From assembly GCA_022478985.1 (NCBI GenBank), contig JAKSZP010010607.1:140820-204819 (forward strand): a stretch of 64,000 nucleotides of DNA, written 5' to 3'. Below the pieces are notes generated by a model. That model made no database searches. It saw only the letters and a program-made list of their open reading frames with translations, and was not told the origin of the DNA. The DNA is from Massospora cicadina (taxonomy: Eukaryota > Entomophthoromycota > Entomophthoromycetes > Entomophthorales > Entomophthoraceae). A program made the translations under genes and the position numbers. This document shows, piece by piece, positions 53,896 through 64,000 of this stretch (positions are counted from its first letter, which is position 1; every line of letters begins with the position of its first letter).

Positions 53896-56800
53896 ATGGG
53901 GGAAACCTTCACTCTAGGGACGCTGAATATCGCCGGACTCAAGGCCTCCCCGTCCCAGGCTAGGAAACTGAGTTTTTTACAAAACAATTTACCCGTGGAT
54001 ATCCTGGCCATCCAGGAGTCCCACTTTCCATGTGGTTCCGAGGAAGCTTGGAAAACAATGCTCCTACCATCCCTATCCTTTTGGTCGAAGCACTGTGGGA
54101 TGCTAATTCGGAAAAACAATTTTTTCAAATTTACATCTTCAGAATCATTCCTAAATGGCCGAGTGCTCATTGTCACCTTCTCATGGGCTGATGTTGCACA
54201 CACAATCGTCAACACCTATGCCCCAAACGGTGCACATGAGCGTCAGGAATTTTTCTTGTTGGTCAAATCCCTCCCGCTACCCCCTGATTCTTTCCTAGTC
54301 AGCTACATGAACTGTTGGCTAACCTCACCAACGGACCAGTGGCCTCCCTCACCCCACGCCCCACAGGGTCATGTAGAACTACGCATTCTAAAGGCCACCC
54401 TTGGGTTAATGAATGCACTGCCGCGACATGCCCTGCTGCTTGAAAACATGATGCGTCCCCACATCCACAATGGCCAATTAAGGTCCATGACCCGCATTGA
54501 CCTTATTCTAACACTGGCGAAATTCCAACCCCACATCTCTCACTTCAAAACAACAAAAATGGAATTCTCTGACCACCGACTGGTCTAAATAACCTACCAC
54601 CTACCTGTCACAGTTGCTAAGGCCCTACATTGGTGCAAAATAAGCCCTTCCAAGCTCGCGTCACCAGGATTTTCCACGTGGGTGGAAGAGGCAACTTTGG
54701 CAAAAAGTTTGTTGCATCATTTTTGTGCAGACCCCATTTCCACATGGGCAACTTTTAAAGAGGACACCATCCGCCACTCTCGCCATCTCTCCTCCAGAAG
54801 CTCATGAGCTACATTGGCTGTTATCTCGTGCACTCTAGCAGAATTGGCACACTTGGAGTCCAACATTCTAGCTACAGGATACAGCCCTGCATGGGGCCTG
54901 AAGTGGGCGGAGGCAGCTGCTCACCTCAACGCACTCAAAAGGCAACACAAACATCAGGTTTGTTTTCAATACAGGGCCACACGCATCACAAAAGGCGACA
55001 AGTGCACCGCATATTTCTTTCTAAAAAATTTTGCACCACACCAGAGTGTGGCCTGCACACAGGTGCAAAGATCGGATAATTCTATTGTGGATACACTGGC
55101 CGAAGTGGCAATTGAAATGTAAAAATATTACTCCGAGTTGTACTGAGCTGAACCAATTCAGCCAGCTGAAGTGGTGGAATTTCTTGACCGAGCTCATATC
55201 TGCACCATTTTCCAATACCCGAAATAATGAATTTAATTACTCCAAACGAATTATGGACAGCCATTCACGGTGCGCCAAACTGAAAATGCTCAGGCCCAGA
55301 TGGCATTCCATATCAGTTCTACAAAAAATATTTCAAATATATATCCCCACTTCTGCTTGCCTCACTTAACCAAAGCCTGTTGGAAATGCGCCTCCTACCC
55401 GGAGGACATGAGGCCTCTAATGTCACACTCTTCAAGAAAGGGGATAAGCTTGACTTAGCCAACTGGCGCCCCATTTCTCTAACAAACACAGTAACCAAAA
55501 TTTTAACAAAAATTATGGCTAACTGATTAGGGACTGTAGCATCTGCCACCATCTCCCCAGAACAATTCAGTTTCATCCCCAGAAGATTGATTTGGGATAA
55601 CGTGCACTCTGTGGCTAATGTATGTCAGTCCACAGCCTCTGGGGCACTTGTATTCTTGGACCAACAAAAGGCCTATGATAGAGTAAACTGGGAATACCTA
55701 AGGGCCTGCCTCCATCAATTCCGCCTACCCCCTCACTTCATCAACTGGGTGATGCTGCTCACAGAATCTGCAACAATGGCAGTGCGTGGCCCTGGCTTCC
55801 TAACAGAAGTAGTCCGCCCTCAAAGGGGCTTGCAACAAGGGGACCCCCTCAGCCCACTCTTATACAACTTCAGCCTTGACCCACTACTGCAAAATGTGAA
55901 TGCCCAACTCACTGGAGTCCATGTGCCAGGCCAAGCACCAGTCAAGATATTGGCATTCGCAGATGATTGTGTGGTTGGGGTGTCTAATAATCAAGATGCA
56001 TGCACGCTTAAAGCTCTCATCCAGGAATATTCCCGGGTAAGCAACGTGGCACTGAGCGCCTCCAAAACCGAATCATCCTCCTTGGTCAGTTTCAAAACTG
56101 CTGGGCCCCAGCAATTAGTTCCCAACCCGGCCCATATGCTCGCCCATGTCCACGCCTTACTAACTCAACACATACCGCTCCACTGGTGCTCCCCTTCGTG
56201 CCACATCCTACCATAGGACCGGTGCGCCATCTGGACATTTGGATGGAGGCAGGCGGATACACGTTAGCAGTAACGGAGTGCCATATTCTGGACAACGTAA
56301 TGAAGCGAATCGCCTCTCTCAGAGCCCACCCTACTTCCCTTACTGGCAGGGTTGTTTTAGCCAACTCTATGCTCCTATCCAAAGTCTGGTTCAGAGCCCA
56401 CGTCATCCCCTTCTCCCCAGGCTTCTTCAAATCCTTGTATGCCTTGCTGCAAGGATGGCTTTGGTCAGGCCGCCCTCCACCAGTGCAGCTAGAGGTCATG
56501 TTTGGCCCTCATCATCATGGTGGCATGGGCCTACTTGACTTCAAATCCCATGCTGCCAAGATCCTGGGCACCTGGATCGCGGCCGTCACCGCTCCTACAC
56601 TCCCATCCCAACACTGGTCCCGCACAGCACGCTCCAACTTCTCCCAAGCCTTGGGCCTCAACAATCCATTAAACCCCCACTCCCTGATGAAATACCTCGC
56701 ATCACACACATCTGCCACAGGTCCTCACGGGACAAAAACCCACTACAAACGAATCCTACTCTCCATGCGGAGCGCAGAGTGGAGAATTTGTATTAGTGGA

Positions 56801-57481
56801 CATACAACCCAAAGAGGCCACCCCTCTCCTCAGTTCACACAAGAGGTACAGGGGCTACCCATCCATAATGGCGTGATTACCATTTGGCCCCATGTCCTAT
56901 CCAGGGTGGACTACCTGGACATGATGGACATCCCTTATTCCATTGAGACCCAAAAAACAATCTGGAAATATGTACATCACCCTCTGTTGCAGCCTCAAGT
57001 CCGCTCCCATGTGTGGCGCTTCCTGAGGCAGGTGTATCGTACAGCTGAGTGCTCTAACACTTTACACTCATCCTGTGTCGTGTGCGGCCAGAATGGAACG
57101 CTGTTCCACCGCCTGGAGAAGTGCCCCACCTCTAAAGTGATATGGCGCAAAGTTCAACGTCTGCTGGGCCAGGATCATACGCATCCCTTCATTCTGTCAA
57201 GAGATATGTTTGCTCTATCAATGGCCTCCTCCCTTCCACCCTCCCTCCGTGCTCTGGTGGTTGCAATCGCCATGTGGACCATCCACACGATTGTCTTAGA
57301 TGCCATCGCAGGCTCCACCCTCACCCTCCCAGAAACTGTCCACAGATTCTGGTCTCATTTGGTGGACCACTTCAAGCATGGATGTTTGGATACCTCCCAC
57401 TGCGTCACCGACAGCTGGTCTCCTCCTGGTTCCCAGTCTGGTTCATCAAATCAGACCCCTTCCTCCACACGTGCTCAATAG
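53896..57481 (+). pseudogene. LINE-A ORF2: endonuclease, RT, C-terminal Cys/His motif
   Basis: Starts at the ATG at 53896. The endonuclease occupies about 230 residues: TLNIAGLKASPSQ, DILAIQESHF (catalytic Glu), VNTYAPNG, RIDLIL and a final FSDHRLV. The motif expected to read S-D-M-N reads SYMNCW, so the catalytic Asp is Tyr. RT runs from about 55227: WRPISLTNT, FIPRRLIWDNVHSVAN, LDQQKAYDRVNWEYL, RGLQQGDPLSPLLYNFSLD and the catalytic FADD (55956-55967). After a frameshift at about 56066 a single frame stays open for 431 codons (56186-57481), ending with the Cys/His motif CVVCGQNGTLFHRLEKC (57074-57124). In-frame stops lie at 54588 and 54807, and another frameshift near 55200. Confidence 0.92.
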
Positions 57482-57655
57482 TGGCTACGGCCCCTTCACA
57501 CGTTCCCTTCCCATCCCCATAAGTGGCGTTCCCACTGGCAACAGGAGATAGCATCGCTTCTCTGGGGTACCTCCTCTGGTACTAAGTTTATCTGTCCTGA
57601 GTCATATTTGGAAGTGTCCATCCCATGGTCGGCCTTCCCCGCAATAAATTAAATT

Positions 57656-57670
57656 AAGTTTGCCCATCCT
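57656..57670. repeat. Target-site duplication, 3' side of LINE-A
   Basis: AAGTTTGCCCATCCT, identical to 52369-52383. Confidence 0.93.
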
Positions 57671-59599
57671 GATTTGTTCCATATGATACATCTATTAGCT
57701 GCCCATCATGAAGAGCTACATCAACACCTAGTAAACTATGATGCTATAAGATTAGCTTATGAGAATATATATCACCTGACCTCTGAACATAATGGAACAG
57801 CTAAATTTGGTATATAGGAAAACCGCAAATTCAATATTCAGTTGCATGAGCGGCTCACCACCATGGATATTGGGGTGGTTAAGTATGTAGAGGAGGCAAT
57901 GAAGATTTTCCGTGATGAGTTACACGCCTCCACCGCTAGTACCCGCTTTCAAATTGTTGAGTTTGTTAAAGAACTTGAAAAGCATGGCGAGAAATTCGCC
58001 ACAACCTTTTGACACATGCGTCCACCCCTAACCTGGGGAGTAACAACGTGTGGCTGTAGTGGAGCGGCAACTAGCTCAAACCCTGTCACATGTTGAGGAG
58101 TTTAAGCACCATCTATTGAACAAACCTTCAAGGGCTACCTCGAGTCTAGAGGCCAAGGTTGCTTAACTAGAAAAAGATTTACCTCATAAAGCTTAACTTG
58201 AAAATACAACATATTTATCTTACAGGATTAGCAAATGGGAGAAAGAAGCTCAAGGGGTTAAAACCTCACTTGAAGGGCTCGCTCTGTTAAAAATGTGCAT
58301 GGTCGGTTGACACAAGTTGAGCGTAGCTATGAACAGCTTAAGGTGGACGTACAGTTACAAAGCCCCCATCCACGTGACAATGAAGGGTGTAAGCAGATGA
58401 AAGAGGAGCTTAAAACCCGTGTGTGGGGGTGGTAGAAATTAACCACCAAAACCTTAGCTTTTTATGTCACAACTCCGTTTTAAAGTCAAGGCACTGGAGA
58501 GTCAGGTTGAAGAACTAGAAACTCAAAAATTGGGGTGGAAGTCAGATGGGCTTCATGTTAAACCGTCTCCCAAAAACCTGCCACAACTTTAAAAACCTAT
58601 ATTGAAGATATCCAAGACCAGCTTGATCGGCTCTCTCTCCTTTGATCAGTTGGTTCTTTACTCAGAGACCACAGGGACTGATGCTTCTGAAGTTCCCTCT
58701 CTGGAGGTGTCCAGGGTTCATTCAAGCCATCTTTTAAGGACAAGTTCATCCCTGGCGAGGGTAGCATCGCTTCATTTTTATATGTTTATGAAGCTGCTAT
58801 GGAAGGAGCGACAGATCACCAGAAGGTCAAACACATCCTCTTTTTCTTGAGTCTCATGGCCCAGGAGGTGATGGTCCCCCATATGGATGTTCTTAGCACC
58901 TGAACTGAGGTTAAGAAGGCCCTCATTAACGAGTTTGGCTCAAAGCAAAGCTTAAGCATGAAGAAGCAAGCGTTCATGCGCATTAGTATAAGAAGAGGAG
59001 ATTTAGTAGTTGCCTTTTCATAACGGTTCTATATTAAAGCGCAGATTTTTTTAACTTCTAAAAGTTGACCTTGGACGACGCTGTTGCTGCTATATTGTCT
59101 GGGTTGGCATTTCACCCTCCTTTGGAGATGCATATCACTTCCGTTAAACGCTATTTCTGCCATGTCAATAATATAAAAGAGGCTCTACTAAATTTTGCTG
59201 ACTTTTAAAAGTTTGAAGTACATCATGTAGTAATATCCCGACCTTGTGTTCTAGCCATTGAGGATCAAAAGCCCAAGCCTCGGGTCCTGGAATTTTAAAG
59301 AAAAAAAGGAGACCCTAAAAACTAAGAGTCCTGAAGAGCCAAAACCAAAAGCAAAGATTTGAACGCCCTTGGTGTACATACTGCAACAAGTTTGGACACC
59401 ATGAGGCTGTGTGCTGGAAAAAGAAAGCTGACACTGAGGAGTAGGAGCATGGAAAAGAGATTTCAGCACAAGGATAGGCACCCCTATTGCCGACGAATAT
59501 CATGTGCCTGCCTTATTTCCTCAAATTATGCCAACACTCCTCGTTGAAAATACCCCTGGAGATGAATCTGAGGGGGTTATGAAGATGTTGGTTACTATT

Positions 59600-62500
59600 T
59601 ATTAGGAGTTCCTGCTGAAGTGGAGGTCCCTGATTGTTTAAACGCTGGAGGATTGGATGCAACCACAATACCTGAGAATTTATACCTCAACCAAGTTTTA
59701 GGGAGTCCTGTGGTTATTGATACCTCCAGAAACGCGGATCAACTCCTTTATTGTTTAATTCTCCCTCTCCAGAGAGTTCATACCATGAAGTCTATCTTGG
59801 AGAGTTACCACGATAGAGCTCAAAAACTAACCTCCACCTTCCATATCAAGGAGGTCCTAGCTCTGTCTTCTAACTTTGGGGGCACACTTACTAAAGTGGA
59901 AGTGGTTATTCAAAAAGTCTTGGTGATGGCCATCCTGGACACTGGATCACCAGTGAACGTACTCCTCAAAGCTGATGAAAAAGTTTAAGTTGGCGCCTAA
60001 CTTGGAGTTCAACCAAGAGTTTGGAACTGCAGGCTCAAACAACACCCGGGCCATTGGGCTTACTCTTCCTTTCCCATTTTAATTAAAAACTTATTCTATC
60101 AGCCCCCTCAGTGGCTTTGGATAACAACACCTTTGATATGCTCATAGGCACTCAATTAATGATCAAATATGAGGGAATCATCAATATGAAGTAAGGTTTC
60201 ATTTCATTACTCAATTATGAAGTTCCTTTAGTTTTATCCAATCAAGATCCCAGCAAAAAAAGTACTCTTGTATGGTTGAGTACACGTTTCCACTTTACCT
60301 TTACATTATACCACCGCTGGAAAAAATACAAAAAATTGACTAAATCAGTGGATGCTAAGGACGGTATACCATTTTATGCTGCAGATGAGGTAGTAATTAA
60401 GCCGGGTGAGCAAATAGTGGTTGACACCAAGATCACGCTCCAAATCCCACACCAATGCTTGTTGCACCTCTTGAGTATTAATGGCGTTAGCCCCCTAGAG
60501 CCTCGGGTATTGCCTGGCGTTTTAGACCCATCCTACCAGAGGCCTATTACTCTTTTGTTGGGAACCCTAACAGCAAGGATATAATTATAAGAAAACACCA
60601 GGAGATTTATAAAGGCTTGTTAGTCCCTGAGGAGGACGATTAACAAATTAACTCCATTGGCTCTACGTTGGATATGGGCCTGCCACCGGATAACCTGGCA
60701 TTTACCTTACCCAATGTCCATATCTCATATGAGATGACCCAACTGAACTTGAAAAAGTTCACATTCTACTGGAATACTTTAGTGACATATTCTCCAAATC
60801 AGATAACGACTACGGTCACATGAAGGGCTGGTGGCACTCCATTGATGTGGGGGATGCTCGCCCCATTCAGTCAAAACCTTACCGCAAATCAAAGGTGGAG
60901 GAACAGCAGATTAGGAGAAACTCAAACAATAATTAGACGCGTGGTTATTAGTTCCTTCACAAAGCCCTTGGTCTTCTCCCCTCTTACTAATTAAAAAGAA
61001 GAATGGAAGTCATCAGATAGTTATAGACTATTTCAAGTTAAATACCTTTACAGAAAAAGGATAGCTATTTTATCCCTACATAGATGACGCCCTGTCACAA
61101 CTCTCCAGCTCTAACATTTTCTCTGCCATGGAATTGGCTAGTGGCTATTGGCAAATGGACCTTTCTCCTGAGGACCAGGAGAAATGTGCTCTCATTTGCA
61201 GTGAGGGTCTTTTCCAACCCACCCAAATATCTCAGGGTTGTGTAACGCCCCTGCATCTTTTCAGCGCGCCATGGATAACATGCTGAAGGATTTGAAGTTA
61301 AGTTGCATCATTATCTATCTCGATGATATCATGGTGTTTTCAGAAAACCTTAAACATCTGGATCACTTAAAGGAGGTGTTTTAATGCTTACATAAGTCAA
61401 ATATTAAGTTGAAATCATCAAAGTTCACCTTCTTCCAGAGGAAACAAAGTTCTTTGGACACTCCATTTCCCAAGAGGGAATCCAACTCATGCAAGATAAG
61501 GTTGAAGCAATTTCAAAAATTCCTTCCCCAAAAATTTTCAGGATATACGGGTGTTTCTAGGAATGATGGGGTATTATCATCAAGTCATCCCTAATTTTGC
61601 ACAACTCAGTGAGCCTCTCGTCCGCCTGCTGACTATGAATACCCTTTTACAATTTGGCGCTGAACAGAAGGCCGCTTTTGAGACGTTGAGCTTTTACTAC
61701 AAAAAAGTTTTATCCTGAGGCATCCCAACTATGGTAAACCATTTATTTTGTTTACCAATGACTCTGACTACGTTGTTGGGGCAACTTAGCCTAACTCGAT
61801 AAAAATGGTTTTGATCATCCTGTATCCTATTTTAGCAAAATGATGCCAAAGGTGCAATGAAACTATAGTGTAACAAAGAAGGAGTGCCTTGCTGTTCTGT
61901 TAGCTGTAAAACACTACCGCCTTTTTTGTATGGGGCCACTTTCACTATGTTTATTGACCTTGATTCGCTTAAATGGCTACAAAACATGGAGGACTCTACT
62001 GGCCAGCTATCCCGCTGGGTTCTAAAGCTCCAGCACTATGATATGAAGATTGGACACCATGCTGGACCCGTCACATGAATGTTGATGGGTTGACGAGGCT
62101 GCCAGCCCTTCATTTGGATAACAATGAGGCAAAGAAATTACATGATTTATTAATGACCCCAAATGAATGGGAGAATGAGGATGAGCCTCTCCAGAAGATG
62201 TCAGCCTGGAACTCCTATAACACCAAAGTGGAGAATGGGAAGCTGTATAATCAGGTTGCACAAAGTGGCTGCCTTACCTTTGGCCCTCTGAACGTGTACC
62301 TGCTATCCTGGAAGCTCACTCCACCCTAGGTCATGGGGATCCAAGAAAACTTATGAGTGGATCAAGGATCGGTACTATTGGGATGGAATTATGGAATCAA
62401 TTGTTGATGTCTTGGAAGCCTGCCTTACATGTAAAAAGCAATCCAGTTTCAAGACTAGATACCAGTATCAACCAACTACCCCCCAACAGCCGTTCCACAC

Positions 62501-63340
62501 CGTCTGTTTGGATGTAGTAGATCCCCCCCTCAGATCACTGGTGGAAAAAGATTTATCTAGTAGTCATTGACCACCTCACTAAGTGGGTGGAAGCCGTGGC
62601 TCTTCCTGCCCAAGCGGCCAAGGCCACGACTACCTTTTTACATTAAAACATCTTCACTCGTCACGGCTGTCCTCAAGTACTACTTTGTGACAATGGTAGG
62701 AACTTCACCTCCTGAGTAGTCAAAATCGTGGCCAAATCCATGGGAGCCCAACAACTTTTCTTGGCTCCCAATAATCCCTCCACAAATGGGACAGTGGTCT
62801 GAAAAAATGAAACCTTGGTTTCCATTCTGCAAAAAATGGCCTCATCTGATCCTCTTCACTTGAATCAATACCTACCCAGCGCTCTTATGGCATATTGGAT
62901 TAGCTATCACCAGATTTTGAAAATGTCTCCATTACATGTCTTGTATGGGAGGGAATCAGGAATACCTGCCCTCTTAGCTAAAGTTGTGTTTTCTTCCAGA
63001 GTTGAGGAACCTGAGAAAGTCCTGAGAATATTAGCTCAGAGCATCATCCAACTACAATCTGAAGCTATGACAAATCTAGCAAAAACGGTGACCAAAGAAA
63101 GGCAGGCTGCTAATGAGCTCCAAACCACCTCTTACATTCCAAGTGTCCGATATGGTATTATAATACCATAACTGCATCACTCCTAGAAGCGGTGAGCTTG
63201 GATCCATTTGGGAGGGTCTTTTCACCATCGCCTACAAACAAGGTAATGAGTACTTCATAAAAACCTTGACTACCAGGATTTCTATGGATTGATTACATGG
63301 CCAATTTCTATGGCCCTATTCTCCCTTAACATTCTTGAGA
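59600..63340 (+). pseudogene. G7 pol: protease, RT, RNase H, integrase with GPF-like end
   Basis: The protease site AILDTGSPVNVLL begins at about 59929 inside an open frame 59620-59988. RT follows from about 60790: HSIDVGDARPIQSKPYRKSK, LASGYWQMDLSP-type sequence and intact YLDDI at 61316-61330. RNase H lies at about 61660-62080 with DSLKWLQNMEDSTGQLSRW and DGLTRLP. The integrase zinc region has RYYWDGIMESIVDVLEACLTC (62372-62434). Its core has VVIDHLTKWVEA and LLCDNGRNF, but where G2 reads NGAVEWTN, G7 reads NGTVV-stop-KN (62785-62808): the catalytic Glu is now Val. A WEGLFTIAYKQGNEYF stretch at about 63210-63260 resembles the GPY/F module. No chromodomain is visible. Confidence 0.87.
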
Positions 63341-63404
63341 GGGGTGATGTCGGACATTTGTCCTCCCAGCTGAATGTGAAGAATGTTTTGGGTCAAAAGC
63401 AGCC

Positions 63405-63416
63405 AAAAAGGGGAAA
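63405..63416 (+). promoter_or_regulatory. G7 polypurine tract
   Basis: AAAAAGGGGAAA next to the 3' LTR start TGTCAGCC. Confidence 0.8.
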
Positions 63417-64000
63417 TGTCAGCCATTTGCATGTTTCTGTTACTAAAATTAACCGTTTAGATGATAATACTAATGATATCAGCCAAAAGGCCCTGGCCAA
63501 TTCTTGGTGGAACCCCATATATTGGGATAACACTTTTATAAATAGCAAATGGGAAAATAACTCGAAAACATGTAGTCATATTCCTATGACCATGGGGCAT
63601 ATTCTGGGGCATCCATCAAATGGTTCTTCCCCTGCCACTTCTAGATTTGTACAACACCTAAGCGGGGACCACCCCCTTTTATAGGCGCGTTGGAGGTCCC
63701 CAAGGTGAAAGTATTTTATCAAGCTGTGATTGGTTGAAATACATCAAAATATTACTGCATGGGTACATTCTGCCTCAAAACTCCATTCCATCTGTCATCC
63801 GCCCAAAATTTACTAAAATTTCCTGAGATCTGATAGGATAGTGTACCACATTTCCTAATTTGGAATGCACCTAAGCTATTTCAAATGCTACCATGAAACC
63901 CTCTAATTCTTGATACTTACAATAGTTTAAATACTAAATATTAGTATTGAGGTAGTCACTTTTTTCTAGCTAACCCGTGCCCTAAATAAAATACTTAAAA
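63417..64000 (+). repeat. G7 3' LTR, cut by window end
   Basis: Aligns with 51303-51886. About 110 bp at the LTR's 3' end lie outside the window. Confidence 0.88.

Larger units (their letters stand above)
52384..57655 (+). mobile_element. Full-length LINE-A
   Basis: 5,272 bp, plus strand, inside G7 gag, between perfect 15-bp TSDs. It has a leader of 96 nt with a hairpin, ORF1, ORF2 and a 3' tail (GTCCATCCCATGGTCGGCC, then CAATAAATTAAATT). It is richer in G and C and carries longer open frames than the surrounding gypsy sequence, so it is probably the youngest insertion in the window. Same family as LINE-B. Confidence 0.95.
52031..59540 (+). pseudogene. G7 gag, split by LINE-A
   Basis: The 5' part (about 52031-52383) has KMEGTLAGSATSWVKTVMGQ and EDLLMYLYETWFLPDAYSQL. 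After LINE-A it resumes at 57671 with MIHLLAAHHEELHQHLVNYD and a long helical coiled-coil-like stretch to about 58560. The capsid is at about 58735-58980 (FIPGEGSIASFLYVYEAAME, ALINEFGSKQSLSMKKQAFM). The nucleocapsid knuckle CTYCNKFGHHEAVC is intact at 59373-59414. No collagen-like tract was seen, unlike in G2, G3 and G4. Stops and shifts, for example near 58010 and 58900, break the frame. Confidence 0.82.
51303..64000 (+). mobile_element. Ty3/gypsy element G7, split by LINE-A, 3' LTR cut by window end
   Basis: 5' LTR, PBS, gag, protease, RT, RNase H, integrase with a GPF-like module, polypurine tract and 3' LTR are all present in plus orientation. LINE-A (52384-57655) interrupts gag; without it the element is about 7.4-7.5 kb. 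It is the second nearly complete gypsy here after G2. G1 is a further member of this family. It has stops and frameshifts in every domain. Confidence 0.9.

Overview
The window is a repeat-packed piece of a large eukaryotic genome. I recognise no intact host gene, no rRNA or tRNA gene and no bacterial-type operon. Nearly everything that can be identified is transposable-element DNA: Ty3/gypsy-type LTR retrotransposons and L1-like LINEs (an ORF1 with a CCHC knuckle; an ORF2 with apurinic endonuclease, reverse transcriptase and a C-terminal Cys/His motif). All are broken by stops and frameshifts, and much of the sequence is AT-rich with signs of CpG decay. The element mix would fit a large repeat-rich fungal genome, but I cannot name the host from sequence alone.

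Layout. 1-2.4 kb: gag-pro relic of a gypsy element (G1). 2.8-8.0 kb: full-length LINE-2, minus strand, with target-site duplications (TSDs). 8.0-9.6 kb: LTR fragment and one copy of an ancient direct repeat. 9.6-17.0 kb: decayed gypsy G3, plus strand, with a 0.97-kb non-LTR element (S1) inside its 3' LTR. 17.0-20.6 kb: second copy of the direct repeat and unassigned AT-rich DNA. 20.6-28.1 kb: second S element (S2), split by complete gypsy G2 (minus strand, LTR pair, TSD ACAAC, PBS, PPT). 28.1-34.3 kb: repeat-rich LTR-like sequence (L4) split by full-length LINE-B. 34.3-36.6 kb: ORF1 fragment of a third LINE family and a minus-strand gag fragment. 36.6-43.05 kb: gypsy G4. 43.05-43.4 kb: LINE ORF1 scrap. 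44.3-47.8 kb: gypsy G5. 48.8-49.2 kb: possible isolated LTR. 49.5-51.3 kb: truncated gypsy G6, which shares its 3' LTR with the 5' LTR of gypsy G7 (51.3 kb to beyond the window end). G7 is split in its gag gene by full-length LINE-A (52.4-57.7 kb).

The TSDs give a readable order of events: S1 landed in G3, G2 landed in S2, LINE-B landed in L4, and LINE-A landed in G7. LINE-A and LINE-B are 5,272 and 5,262 bp with perfect 15-bp TSDs, so they are full-length siblings of one family.

The most interesting signals are: (1) a collagen-like Gly-X-Y tract in the Gag region of four separate gypsy copies; (2) the S family, whose two copies encode the same unrecognised protein but carry the LINE-2 3' tail; (3) a short hairpin near the 5' end of three LINE families that differ in primary sequence; (4) a common 18-nt primer-binding site across gypsy elements; (5) gypsy elements joined through one shared LTR.
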